Of a stretch of DNA of 42,277 bases, positions 19,222 through 30,132 are shown piece after piece. The position numbers and the translations under genes were made by a program. The notes beneath the pieces were generated by a model. It searched no databases, had not been told where the DNA came from, and worked only from the letters and a program-made list of their open reading frames with translations. Every line of letters begins with the position of its first letter. Position 1 is the first letter of the stretch. Source of the stretch: Bremia lactucae (taxonomy: Eukaryota > Oomycota > Peronosporomycetes > Peronosporales > Peronosporaceae); NCBI RefSeq assembly GCF_004359215.1, contig NC_090617.1:4225737-4268013 (forward strand), written 5' to 3'.

Positions 19222-19990
19222 TTAGCTAAGCATATCCTCGTAAATGCCAAAACACAACTGGTCTTTGGCCTCAAGTTTGGAAAGTCGAACCAAAGCTTTG
19301 GTTCCAAAAGAACTCAGCCACATCCCCAGACTCTCTAATACTCTAAATATTGCGGAGACGGCGGGCCCGATAGACCCAGTTATCAAACGAAGCGCCGTAT
19401 TCGCTTTTTGATTCGTTTGGAGACAAACGATCGAAATATCCCTTATTGAGGTCACCGAAGTCCCACGGGCCTGATCACGCAAACGCGTTAGATATTGACC
19501 TCACGTCATTACATTAAGCGTAAGGTATCGCTATCGCTCTCATGAAGAGATTCGCGAGCAGCGAGCTCCTTCGGCGTCCTCGCCGTGGGGTTGGAGATCC
19601 AGATGGCCAAGCTGTTACCCGTGCCTCTCGTTGAGACGCTCTTCCACACTAAGTCGAGTGAATTGGTTTTCTCTGTGAGTTTACCCTTCGCTATCTCTGC
19701 AGCTCGATGAAGAGCTTGTTCCTCTATGAAGATTGCCTGTCCTTGCTCTTCATCGAGTGGATTCGTGATGATATTATACTCAAAGTCGGCGTCCGGTGTA
19801 ACGTTGCCAAAACGCCCACGGTACCACGTTCTGGGAACGGATTTGGAGCCCGACGGGACTCGTCTACAAGTCGAGGCGTATATGACCTAGGCTCTTCTGC
19901 CTCTTGCTCGGATGGAGTGTGACTCATATAGTCTACCTTCAACGTTTTGTCGAAGAGTAGCTAGGAGTCGGTGACTCACGCTTTGGTGTC
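19222..19990 (-). pseudogene. Opposite-strand reading frame downstream of copy C pol (broken)
   Basis: Minus-strand frame starting near MKVDYMSHTPSEQEAEEPRS (19942), running through PRLVDESRRAPNPFPERG. After a one-base shift near 19795 it continues as FEYNIITNPLDEEQGQAIFI, EIAKGKLTEKTNSLDLVWKS and SLAIWISNPTARTPKELAAR, to a stop at about 19510. A further 86-codon frame at 19222-19482 has a leucine-rich helix (RVLESLGMWLSSF; KALVRLSKLEAKD). The long open stretch and normal composition suggest a recently lost coding region. It converges on the pol of copy C as the antisense ORFs do in A and B, but I see no sequence similarity to those. It could be an accessory ORF of copy C or a fragment of a host gene. 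Confidence 0.45.
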
Positions 19991-21574
19991 ATTAGACAAG
20001 GGAATGCAAAACACAACTTAACGCTTAGTTGCTTAAATTCCAACCTCAAAGAGAAAATGAAGCGAATGCTGTCACTAGGTTGACAGTCTGATGTGAGAGG
20101 CTGTAATGGAGGCACACATCGGTTGGTGATCCGTTGTTGTAGTACATTTACTTTATGGGTAAAATACCCTTTCGTTCTATTTAAAAATTAGATAATTACT
20201 AAAATCCCACTTATTATGGGTAAGTTGTAATTTAGGTAGGGTAAGGTTTTTAGCTTTGAATAATCAAATAAAATTCAGTTTCCCTTTTGATCTTAAAGCA
20301 TCTAGTGCGTTCTGTGAGAGATAGAAGCCATTCTAAGGTATATACTCTCGGGTACTATTTGCCACTTTGTTCCACAAACCACTAAACACCTTGAATTAGG
20401 ATTCGTTGAGCTATACGAGCTTGCACAACTCACTGAGTTGTTGAACCTATTAGTTCTTCAAAACTACGAGACTCTTTGAGTCGATAAGTCTTCCTCTAAC
20501 TTAAAGAGCGAGGTAGCTCCGCTACAAATGTTCTTAGAAGGCATAGTCAATTTTAGTTGGCTCAGGAGCATATTGCAATTATGCTTAACGTTATCTTCTT
20601 TCAAGGAGTGAGTGATAGACTGAAGCGCTAACAGTGCACCAGGGTGGTTTGATCACTCTTCGCTAAGCGACGCGGACTACGTGTCACCATGCCTGAGTTT
20701 CGTTGAACTTACGTATCAAGCTTTGTCTTTGACAGCATGTAATACTGTCTTGTCCTCGATCTGGATTCGAGACATGATCTCATCCTTAGCATGACGCCAT
20801 TAGTTATGGATTGATTGGAGGTTAAGACCTTAGGCGCAACGCGCAATGTTCCTAGTGAAGTTTCGGCGAGTCATGAACCCACCTGTGTTTGCCAATAACA
20901 GAACTAGTGGCGCCGTAAGTAGCTTGAGCCGCTTACGGAGTCCGTCATGTACTGATAATTGGAGAAATATTAGTCCTTAGTAAGGCTCGTTTGACAGCTA
21001 GTGGAATGCACGCTTTCCGTGAAGGAAATCCGTTGTGATAATGAAAGTCTGAATGATGAATGCATTGTGGACCAAGTCATCAAAATTGTTGCCGAAGATT
21101 TCACAAGCGCTAAAAGCGCCCTTTTCCGATGTTTTTGTGGTTGAAAGAATATTGTTCGACGACCTTGTGTCAATTTGAAGTCACGAGCGAGGTTTTCAAC
21201 TATCATGCAAGGGTAGCTACCATCGCCATCGAATGAGCAGATTATTCGAACACCTCTCACTTTGCGGTTTTTGAAGAAGAGCTCCAAGTGAAAAATCACT
21301 TTCGATCATTCGAGTCCATTCCTGGAGGAGGTAGAGGATAAACCGGGTCGACCAACTTGTCAAGCCCGACTGGTTTTCAACATTATCATAGGCGTGCCCT
21401 CCGACGATAGCGGGGGAAGGTGGATCATGAGCGTGTTCATCGTCATGACTAACAGACAACGGTATATGATCGTTGCATCGATGGGTCTGAAGACCAAAAG
21501 AAAATTGCGGTTGAGCATTTGGCAACTGAAATGGCGCCTTAAGCCCTTCGTAACGAGCTGGCGGCACCTCGTCA
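19991..21574. other. Degenerate repeat-like DNA, no gene recognised
   Basis: No convincing coding region. 20130-20500 is AT-rich with a TATA-like GGTATATAC (about 20337) and many short palindromes, and may be an eroded LTR. 20960-21570 (minus strand) lies where protease and RT of the decayed element at 21575-23264 would sit; a 109-codon frame there (20970-21299) shows no protease or RT motif. Confidence 0.4.
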
Positions 21575-22615
21575 CGATCAGTAGGGCGCTCCGGACCGAC
21601 TGACCCCGACCGTTTATGGACGATCTACCGCCGTTGACTTCTTCACTACAACGTCGGACCCGCCTTCTTCGCTATTCTAAGCGAGAGCTTGATTACTTTG
21701 CTCAGTTTTTCTAGGAACTGGGCGCGGGACACTACACTCCTAGGCGTTGGGCCCTCATTTTGACAGCGATTGTATTATGCAATCGTATGTAACTGAAAGA
21801 GCGAAGTTGTTTCCTTACGACATAACAGAGGGGTCCATTGGTTCTGGCCCTCCGAAGCATTGTCGTCTCGATGGATATTATCAACCCGAATGGACGAGAG
21901 CCTGTTTCCGGTTGAAGATTTCCTGTTCCGCAAAAGATATCGCTCGATCTGGCGTCACTAAATTGAGGCTGGATAGTTGGGTCTTCACGAGACAATCAGC
22001 AATGCCCTTGATGAACAGAATAATCTGTGTTTGTTCATTAATCGGTTTACTAACGATATAACTCACTAGTCACGTGTATGTTGGGCATAAGCGTGAATGT
22101 CCGGCTTGCTCTGCTTCAAATCCAGGAGCTTTCCTCGAGCCCAGAATTCGGCACGTGTCGACGCAAACGTTTGTCTGAGCAGGGTCTTGAAGACCTCAGG
22201 CGACCCAAACGGGTCGATAAGCTTGAGTCTTTAGGCCAACGATTTGGCGCATCCAGACAAGTTGGACATGCCAAACTTCACTTTCGCCTCATCTTCATCG
22301 ATGCTGCGAGCATCGGTGGCATCGATTAACTCGATCAACCATCTTAAAAAGAGTCGCCTTCGACTGCCTTGAACGTGGAGATATCAATCTTTAAGGCTTT
22401 GGTAGACGAGTATACGACATCCTGGAAGCAGAATGTAAATGCTGCTGTCTCAACAGTTACAACTGTTTAGCACCTCGTTATCATTAGCTCTGCCTGTGAA
22501 TGCCTTGTTGGTGAAGTAAGTTTACCATTTCTCGGGCGCGTTAAGGTCATTTTGTACGAACTCGACTACAGCCGCACGTTGATCGTCTCGTTGCAGAGCG
22601 AACAAAATTGTACTA
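21575..22615 (-). pseudogene. gag: Decayed Gypsy gag (family 1 relative)
   Basis: Nucleotide-level similarity to the intact gag at 113-1108 along its whole length. For example, KPINEQTQIILFIKGIADCL (near 22000) corresponds to NPVHEHTLITVFMQGLTDGP, and the 22330-22395 block matches 850-905. The end carries a diverged gag/pol hairpin (21578-21603): the outer TCAGT/ACTGA pairs survive but the inner stem is mutated. Multiple frameshifts and stops; not translatable. Confidence 0.75.
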
Positions 22616-23264
22616 ATGGCTAACCCGCCTACGGTCGAACACATTTGCTCGACCGCGTTCAATTATAGGCCACCTATGTGAGAGAACATCTCACGCGTAG
22701 CGTGTTAGCCTTCACGTGGGTCTTGAAAGCTCCCATCTTTTTCATCCAATATGTCCACGTTGGATGGTACGATCGTGATCGTCAAACGGATCACGAAGTT
22801 TAGTGGGGCACCTTTTTCTAGTTCTGCCTCAGTACCAGCAAATCTAGAGAAGATAAGGTGTCTCCGAATGCTTCACGTACACGACGTACAGCGGAAGGGC
22901 ATCTTGTTGCAAAAAAATCTAGCAACTGAAGGCCATTCCGAAAATAGACTCTGTACATGAAAAAGGATAACTGTTTTAATGTACAATTTCCTACGTATTG
23001 CAATCTTCTTCGTTGACTTAACATTTTAATCAACTACGTATCACGACTCATTGCTCACCGCCCATTCGCGCGTCAAGCAACGATTGGCGGGAAGATTAAA
23101 AGACTATAATCTAACAATGAACAGAATTGTCGCATGGCTGCTTTACTATTACCGTGTATGGTAATATTCGATATGTTTTCCAAAATTACTGAAATGATAT
23201 TTTTCTCTTCTTTATTATTTCTCTCATATGTAATAATAAATATGCAACAGCACACCCCGTTACA
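22616..23264 (-). repeat. Leader and eroded LTR of the decayed family-1 element
   Basis: In element orientation the outer end reads TGTAACGGGGTG (23264 downward), the same start as the LTR at 1355. Sequence between 22616 and 23264 is otherwise too diverged to align by eye. Exact inner LTR boundary not determined. Confidence 0.5.
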
Positions 23265-24055
23265 ACACCAACGATCTTTTGTGGACCATGCTATTGTATT
23301 TCTTATGTCATGACGTTTCAAGTCCAGGCTATTGTAATCTAATTGCTTTGGCTAGAGAATTTGACATTCTTCAAGAAATAAGGATATTAAAGCAGCACGG
23401 CATTGAAGACCTACCGTATTTTATGTTATTGAGAAAAATTATAACACCATAAATTAGCGTACCCGAAGAGCGGAATACCTTTTCACCTAGGTGCAGCAAT
23501 GCGTCCAGCTATTAGCTACTCTGTGACTGGTAAACGTTCAACCCAATATGATAAGGGACCAGTGAAAGACAAGCCAGTTAGGAGTCCTTACAGACTCCGC
23601 GACTTAGGTTATAAACAGAAGTATCTGTCCAAATGTTTAGCACTAATTAAAAACAATTACCCGAGTGTGTGGAGTGAATATATAGTTATATGTAAATAAA
23701 TACGTCACGGAATATAAGATTGGACACACTAAGGGCTATACTAAAAATGATACCGTTCAACCTACGATATCTCTGAATTCTTCAATTTCAACGGTGATAA
23801 ATTCATTTTAAGTATTTTTGTTTAACTACATATTTCTTGCTAATATCTTAACAGAAGCAGTATTTTAATTTAGCGTCTAGCAGCAATTAATGAGTCGATA
23901 TAAAAAGCGTCCTGTTTTAACCAATAAATAGAAGCAATTTACCATGTTTAATAATACGGACAGCCATATCTTATTGGTCAATTACTTTACTATTCTTCTC
24001 AAGTCTGCGATACGGGTGGTGAGCGATGAGTGAGACATTAAGTAATTGAAGTCAG
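23265..24055 (+). other. AT-rich stretch with a possible gene relic
   Basis: Contains two plus-strand frames that read like protein. One at about 23345-23452 gives REFDILQEIRILKQHGIEDL then PYFMLLRKIITP before a stop. The second is a 66-codon frame at 23499-23699 (GKRSTQYDKGPVKDKPVRSP; QKYLSKCLALIKNNYPSVWS), basic and rich in Lys/Tyr. They may be pieces of one decayed gene or chance. I do not recognise a family. The rest, to the Copia LTR, is featureless. Confidence 0.3.
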
Positions 24056-24269
24056 TGATAAGTTTCAACTGTTGCACCGCGTCTCATATGGCATGTCCTG
24101 CATGTTCGATTCTTGCACCGCATCTCATAAGGCATATTTCGCAGGATACGATTCAACACCGCATCTCTTGTCCAACTGGAAGTAGTGGAAAGCTCTACGG
24201 AAAATTGTAGTCAATGCTATAATCATTAATCTCACTTTCGTTATGCGCTGTGTTTAAGATATCGTTATC
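24056..24269 (+). repeat. Copia 5' LTR
   Basis: Starts TGATAAGTTTCAACTGTTGC and ends near GATATCGTTATCG. Contains direct repeats of CACCGC(G/A)TCTCAT at about 24075, 24116 and 24159 that make it longer than the 3' LTR. Shares CATTAATCTCACTTT and GCGCTGTGTT with the 3' copy. Confidence 0.75.
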
Positions 24270-24439
24270 GATGATGAGACCAAATTTCTTACCAACGATA
24301 TATTATACACTTCGAATTACTTTCTCTGGAGTTAAATGCCCGCATGGCATTATCGAGGAATGGGCTGCAAGTTCATGTCTCTGCCAGGAAGTCTGAAAAT
24401 GCAGCGCTGCGCGAGACGCATGAATGAAGAGTCGCCAAT

Positions 24440-24856
24440 ATGAAGGCTTTGACAACTTTGGGCCAGATGTTGATCCCGACGTATCAATCGATGATTCGGG
24501 AATCAAAGTCTGTCTATGAGGCATGGGAAATGCTCCGGGATTTTTTTGTGAAGCAAACGCTTCATTACCGTGTGCAACTGCGTAAAGAGCTTAACGCATT
24601 TGCTCTGGGTCAAGGCGAAGACTTGATAACACATACAGTGCATTTTTCTGTTCTGTGCTCACGGTTGGCTGCTGTTGGTGAAGCCATTTCGGAGGACGAA
24701 CGCCTTGTCATTTTGTTTGGCAGTCTGCCGCAGGAATATGATTATATGGCTCACATTATTGAAGCGCACGGTAAGATAACTTTGCTTGACGCAAATGAGA
24801 TGGCGTCGCGAGTATGGCCTAAGATAGAAGTGCGAAGAGAAAGAGCAAGCTCTTAA
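24440..24856 (+). pseudogene. gag: Copia Gag fragment (UBN2-like)
   Basis: 138-codon open frame with features of Copia-type Gag: SVYEAWEMLRDFFVKQTLHY, RVQLRKELNAFALGQGEDLI, RLVILFGSLPQEYDYM. The N-terminal part (24300-24440) is frame-shifted, and the zinc-knuckle region after 24856 is too damaged to read. This is the best preserved part of the element. Confidence 0.8.
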
Positions 24857-25169
24857 GGCATCTCGACAAAGCGGGGAAGCCACGGTAGTCGTGGTGGTCG
24901 TGGCTTTGAGGATAAAGGTCGCCGTCATGAGAAGAATGACTACAGAGATAACTAAGGTCATCAATCGAGCAAAAAAAAATTTTGTGGCTAGTGACGGAAA
25001 CTCTTCCATTTCAGTGAAGGCTTAGTCTTATAAAGAATCATGCGTAGATTGAATACGAGTTGAAGTGCAACACTTTTGTCACAAACGCGTAGATTGTCTT
25101 GAGCTGAAGTACAGGACAACGGAAAATGATTTTGTTCTCTTCGCGTCGAATGATGCTTTACTTCACAAA

Positions 25170-26500
25170 GTGATGTGGCTCCTTGACAGTGGAGCATGTG
25201 ACATATAAATTGAATGACTTTGCGGATATGAGGACTTGAAAACGGCGAATGAAATGACAGTGGGAAATGGTGAACAACTATCTGCTCAAAGAAAGGGGTC
25301 TGTGTCAACTTTCGAATGTACGCTCGATAAAATTGACCTATGTATTGTATGTCCCGCAACTGGATAGAAAGCTCATGTCTGTTACAGCATTGACGGCGCA
25401 CGGAGTGATTGTGCAGTTTAAGCAAAATCAAGCAGTCGTTATTGTCAACGGAGAAACTATTGAAAAATATTGTTTGCAGAGAAGCTGTGTGCATGGCATG
25501 TGAAGCAGCAGGGAGGGCGAAGCGGCTCAAGCTGCCGAAAGCGATAGATGTCATGGCATGCTCCTCTTGAACACAAATCAACAACGAAGATAGGACGAAT
25601 CCATTTGCGTGAAAGTCAGGAAGTGTTGTGGTAATCTTCAAATTATTCGTACTGACGTAATGGGTCCGATGAAAGTGAGGGCACAACTTCTAGTGACATC
25701 CGTTGATGATTGTAGCAAATTTGTTAATGTTTATCTGCTGGAATCAAAGACGCAGGTATTTGATCGGTTTCGTGAATTTAAGGCTCTTGCTGAGACTCAA
25801 ACTGGTTGCAAAATCAAGTGCATTCGCAGTGACAATGTAGGGAATACGTCAGCAAGCGGTCCAATAAGTTTTGTATGTAAAATGGTAGAGTGCATCAGAT
25901 TAGTGCACAATACACACCATAATAGAGCATAGCGCCATTACATGGAATTGGATCGCCAGTGGTGAAGTGAAGCTGTAATGACGGCGGCACATATTATTAA
26001 CAGGATACCGGATACTGCACGCCGTGATAAAAACCTTTTGATTTTCTTACTGGAAACAAACCGAAACTTGACCATCTTCGCGTGTTTTCACCATATGGAT
26101 ATGTGCATCTGGATCCAAGCAAAAGAACGAAGAAGGATGGAGATTTCATCAATGTATTTTCGGGGATATGCTGCTATCTCGAAAACATACCGTGTATGGG
26201 ACTGCAAAGACAACTGACTTGTGATTACTCGTACAGTCATGCTTGTTGTGCGCCCACCTGCCAGTTATCGTAATGTGGTGTTTGCTCACAATAATACTGG
26301 CCACCAGCAAAGCCAAGGCCTAAGCGATGACAGTGATAAAGAAGCTGATACTGTGAGTCCAACACCCTCTCTACAAGTTACAGCTACACATCCCACTAGT
26401 AAGAATCGTATTGTGTACAATGGCGACTCACGACTCGAATACGGATTCACGACCAGTACTCCAGAATGATAGCTGACATTTATTAATATACGAGGATAAT
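25170..26500 (+). pseudogene. pol: Copia protease and integrase remnants
   Basis: Protease motif WLLDSGACDI is near 25175-25204. Then comes pre-integrase sequence (SNVRSIKLTYVLYVPQLDRK, with MSVTALTAHG after it). The integrase core reads TDVMGPMKV, SVDDCSKFVNVYLLESKTQV and CKIKCIRSDNVG (25640-25850); the first two acidic residues are visible, the region of the catalytic Glu is scrambled. The C-terminal integrase block YGYVHLDPSKRTKKDG is near 26092. Many stops. Confidence 0.7.
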
Positions 26501-26593
26501 GGTACAATTACTCTACTTGCCAACGAACCTCTTGCGGTCACTTCGAGCATTGACTCAGGTAAACCTGTTCCATGCGGCCTCGACTAGATAAAT

Positions 26594-27402
26594 ATGAAAT
26601 TAATTTTGGCTGCAACGGATGTACTTCCAGCTGTTCAGAAGCCATCAGTCCACCGTAAGCTTGCAATGAAGGCAGCTATTTGTAAGGAGAACCAATCTCA
26701 TTCTCGTAATCGCCCATGGAATTTGCTTTATCGCCCTCATGGCGCAAAACATATTGGATGCAAGACATAAGTTCGATGAAAATGGTAAATCGTGGGCTAC
26801 ACGGCTCGTTTGATTTTCTTAGAATGTTTACATGCCCGAGGCGTGGACAATTTCTATTCATACTCACCGGTTGCGAGTATAAATACAGTTCGCATATTTT
26901 TGCTGCAGCACGCGCCTTAAGATTCGACAGTCCAATGTTGAGACCGCTTTTTAAATGAAATACTTGATGAGGATGTCTACATGACGGTATAGCTAAAAGT
27001 TCGTGCTGGTGATGAGCTTGTATGCAAGCTACGACGAAGTCATTCTGGCCTTAAACAGGCTGGTGCTGTTGGGTATAATATCATTCGAGCATTTCTGTTG
27101 ATATGAGATTTGGACGATGCCGTGTGGACCCATGTCTATTTGTGCGCACCAGCAACTATGAGCAGCCCTCTGTGTATATTGCTATGTACGTTGATAATTT
27201 ACTTTTTGGATGTGCGATAGATGCACCTCAAGCTCAACATTTACTCTGAAATCACTTGGAAAGGCTCGTTATATCGGAAATAGAAATTAACTATGCAATG
27301 AAAAAGGAAGAGCTATCAATCAGACAGGCGCAATTTATCAATCGAATACTTAATCAAGACCTATCTGCAGATAAATCGAATGGTCCGCTTCATAACACCC
27401 AA
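26594..27402 (+). pseudogene. pol: Copia reverse transcriptase remnant
   Basis: Fragments in several frames: AMKAAICKENQSHSRNRPWN (26668), FSYSPVA-type residues near 26850, VYIAMYVDNLLFGC (27175-27215, where the YVDD box reads YVDN), then SIRQAQFINRILNQDLSADK (27320) before the nested LTR. The second Asp of YVDD is lost, so it is inactive. Confidence 0.7.
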
Positions 27403-27936
27403 TGTAACGGACAAAAGTTGTCCTAATGTTACACGGTCCCCGTCAAATACACTTGGTGTACTAAAGAGGATGGTCAATTACTTAATTAAAGTAATAAGAC
27501 CCAGCACTCGGGTGTGGTTCACATTTGTGACCAACCCTTGTATATGTGATGCACATAGGTGCTTTCACATTCGGAGAGGATGACGGCTAGCGTTACGTTA
27601 CGCGAGGTATCTAGAAAGATACGCTCGCAATACATATTAAGCGTTATCTATAGAGGTGTCATTTTGGTTGGTAAAATTAGGTATTTACATTTACTGCGAT
27701 TATATATAAAGCAGTTTAAAAACTACTTTGTACTTAGTAAGTGCGCACGAGGAGTCGGAATACCGCTCCCGTCACGACACTTTACTAGAGTATTTAGTGC
27801 GTTGGGTGAGGTCGCTAACGCACCCACCACAACTACCTCACTGCACGCAAGAGAAGCTGGTTAAACCGCTTCCTCGCTGTGCCAGGGTGTGTGTCTAAGT
27901 AGAGCGTGGCCGCACTAGGACGTGCCCGCCTAAACA
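27403..27936 (+). repeat. Solo Gypsy LTR (family 2) nested in Copia RT
   Basis: 534 bp with TG...CA ends, in plus orientation, homologous to the copy A and B LTRs. No internal Gypsy sequence adjoins it, so it is a product of LTR-LTR recombination. A clear TATA box, TATATATAAAG (27701-27711), fits transcription in this direction. The flanks (CCCAA before, CGACG after) do not form a target duplication. The start palindrome (27403-27433) carries the compensatory change described in the findings. Confidence 0.85.
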
Positions 27937-28374
27937 CGACGCTATCGTGAGATAATTGGGTCACTTTTTTATATTGAAAACTCCACAAAGCACGATCGTA
28001 TCGACACTTTCTCAATACGGGGACTGCCCATGGAAAATGCATCCTTTGCGCTTGCTCTATTACCTCAAAGGTACTAAACAACATGGTCTTCGGTTTCAAT
28101 CAAGGTTAAACAATCGAATTAGGGATAACAGCCTATACCGATGCAAATTGGGGCGGTGATAAACAAACACGCCGCTCCACATCTGGCGTATTGTTGTTGC
28201 TTGCTGGAGGACTGTTATTTAGCAAACGGCAGAATTCAGTTTGCATTATCTTCAGCAGAGTGATCACATTGAGGCTGGAGAACTTACGGTAAAGTTTATT
28301 TCTACTAAAGACCAGTTAATAGATTTACCAAAAATGCAGCAAACGCCGCGTTTAATGCAATTAAAAAGATAGTT
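27937..28374 (+). pseudogene. pol: Copia RNase H remnant
   Basis: Continues the Copia pol after the nested LTR: LYYLKGTKQHGLRFQSRLNN (28050), ITAYTDANWGGDKQTRRSTS in a shifted frame (about 28120-28170), GVLLLLAGG, then GELTVKFISTKDQLIDLPKM near 28275-28330. The block around the SSAEAEY motif is deleted, joining the TSGV region directly to the C-terminal end. Confidence 0.75.
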
Positions 28375-28383
28375 GAGGGGGGG

Positions 28384-28522
28384 TGATACGGTTCAACTGT
28401 TGCCTCGCGTCTCATTTGGCATGTCAGTGGTGGAAAGATCTACGAAATTTTTTAATTTAAGCTTTAATTATTAATCATTAATCTCACTTTTCTTTCTGCG
28501 CTGTGTTCAAGACATTATTACA
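28384..28522 (+). repeat. Copia 3' LTR
   Basis: Starts TGATACGGTTCAACTGTTGC directly after the polypurine tract and ends ATTACA, followed by the target duplication GTCAG. It is 75 bp shorter than the 5' LTR, mainly because it lacks the CACCGC(G/A)TCTCAT repeats. Confidence 0.8.
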
Positions 28523-28569
28523 GTCAGGACTATAAGGAAGTATTACTGCGTAGTACTAAAATATATTAA

Positions 28570-29240
28570 GGGAGCCGGTATAGCCGCACCTCCCTTTCGG
28601 TATAGCCACACCTCCCTTTCGGTATAGCCACACACCCTCCCCGTTTAAAACGTCTTACAAAATAGTTTCACTGAATGGGTAATTTCACTGGGGTCAAGCT
28701 TAGGATGAATTTGTTTACTTCACTTCTACCAACATTCGCGGAAGTGCATGCTTACCTTTCAAATAGGCGAATCTTATTGCTCTTTCTTTGTACCACCATG
28801 AGCGCAAGCAAGCCACAAGATCCTTATGTTTCAGTTTTTGTCGGCTTTCGCTCGTAGTTTCTTTGTTGAATAAGTACCTTGCTATTGAACAAAGAAATTA
28901 CGCAAATATTGCGAAGTCTTTTTGCAGGCCTTTCGAGCTACAGAACCTGGCAAGGCCTGCATAAAGGTTTCTCAATGTATATTCTAGTTATCAACAAGTT
29001 GCTCCCATTACGCTACTCTCATAAATTCAGAGGTAGATAATTCAGGGTGTGGCTATATCGGTTCTAAATGTAATTTAGCGTAGGATTTAAAGACGACTCT
29101 AAAGGAATAATTGTCAATTTTGCGATATCGCGGAATAATGGAACTGTTTAATTTAATCTGTACTTTTATTAATCAAAACAAACAGACAGGGAGGGGTGTG
29201 GCTATACCAAAAGGGGTGTGTGCCTATGCCGGTTCCCTCC
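28570..29240. mobile_element. Non-autonomous DNA transposon with terminal inverted repeats
   Basis: 671 bp. The left end reads GGGAGCCGGTATAGCCGCAC. The right end, reverse-complemented, reads GGAGGGAACCGGCATAGGCA, an imperfect terminal inverted repeat. TATATTAA flanks both sides (28562-28569 and 29241-29248), an 8-bp target duplication. The left end has three head-to-tail copies of a 24-bp unit containing GGTATAGCCRCACCTCCCTT. Inverted copies of its core occur at 29043-29063 and 29187-29210. An 8-bp duplication suits hAT-like families, but no transposase is present. The short frame at 28675-28857 is not convincing. Confidence 0.75.
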
Positions 29241-29248
29241 TATATTAA

Positions 29249-30132
29249 TAGCAGTTTTACTTTTTCCTATCAAGGGCGTAGGCGACAGAAGTTTATGCTG
29301 GATTTCAAAAACATTGTGACACGAACTGACCGGGTAAAAATTATTACCTCGATTGAAACAAAAGGATTCAATTCATTGTCGTGGCTATGCATTAATACAT
29401 TACTTCGTATTGTTTCTTGACACATCAACCATAAATTAATAAGCAAACGTATAAATATGGACTTTGTTCTCCAAACGACAAAATAAGGACAAGCTGTAAC
29501 GGCCACCTTTCGCTTGTCCAGAGAAAGATGCCGTGCTAGGCGTTGCTTGGCAATTAGAGGTAAGACAATTACTGAGCGTGGCTCAGTTACATGGAGGCAA
29601 ATAGCAAGAAGCTTTTATTTTTCCTTTTTAGGTCTGTGCAGACTTCCTGTCTTCCACATTAAGACCTCTGCAGCATCGGCACATGTGTGCTACAAATTAA
29701 TCCAATTACAGTATATATGCCGCTTGTTCCCTTCAATCGATCTATCACGCTCTCGACAGTAGGTGCTATGTGCGTCATAGTGGGAAAGGTCGTGTTAACA
29801 TCTTGACAAGACCACCATTTAGCTATTAAAACGGCCTAAAGTGTCCGACTTCGGACTGCCCCGATTTTATATTGTAAAATGTCGAAAAGTCTGTCCGTAT
29901 GTTACAAACGAAACGATCTTTCGGGCAGTGTGTAAAATCAGCTCCCAAACCAAATAAATGCGTTAAAATTTACGCAAAGCTGTCGTGACTTTCTCCTGTA
30001 CTTATCGTCTCACTCAAGACATGAAGGAAGCTCGTTGCCAAGGAAACGGGCGACGGTGGTCGCCCCAATGTGAAGTGGCGCTTATTTTCACTCGCATTCA
30101 GACAACACCACAGTCTGAACTGCTAAAAATCA
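29249..30132. other. Upstream region of the START/FYVE-like gene
   Basis: No gene recognised. GGACAAGC (29487-29494) and GCTTGTCC (29512-29519) form an 8-bp stem with a 17-nt loop. TTTTCACTCGCATTCAG (about 30086-30102), 35-45 bp before the ATG, loosely resembles an oomycete initiator. The remainder is AT-rich. Confidence 0.4.

Larger units (their letters stand above)
24056..28522 (+). mobile_element. Ty1/Copia retrotransposon, decayed, with perfect target duplication
   Basis: Bounded by LTRs that both start TGATA. The five bases GTCAG occur immediately before (24051-24055) and after (28523-28527) the element, a clean target-site duplication. Order: LTR, gag, protease, integrase, RT, RNase H, polypurine tract (GAGGGGGGG, 28375-28383), LTR; the integrase-before-RT order defines Copia. 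Reading frames are heavily broken. A solo Gypsy LTR (27403-27936) sits in the RT region. Confidence 0.9.

Noticed and set aside
21747..22061. 104-codon plus-strand frame as a gene
   Set aside because: Lies antisense to the decayed gag at 21575-22615; minus-strand similarity to the intact gag explains the region.
26286..26507. Minus-strand frame in the Copia integrase-RT linker
   Set aside because: Antisense shadow of the Copia linker, which reads in the expected order on the plus strand.
28570..28640. CRISPR-like array from the repeated GGTATAGCCACACC units
   Set aside because: Units are head-to-tail without variable spacers, the setting is a eukaryotic transposon end, and inverted copies lie at the other end.
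28675..28857. 60-codon frame inside the small DNA transposon as a transposase or passenger gene
   Set aside because: Too short, no motif, and chance frames of this length are common.
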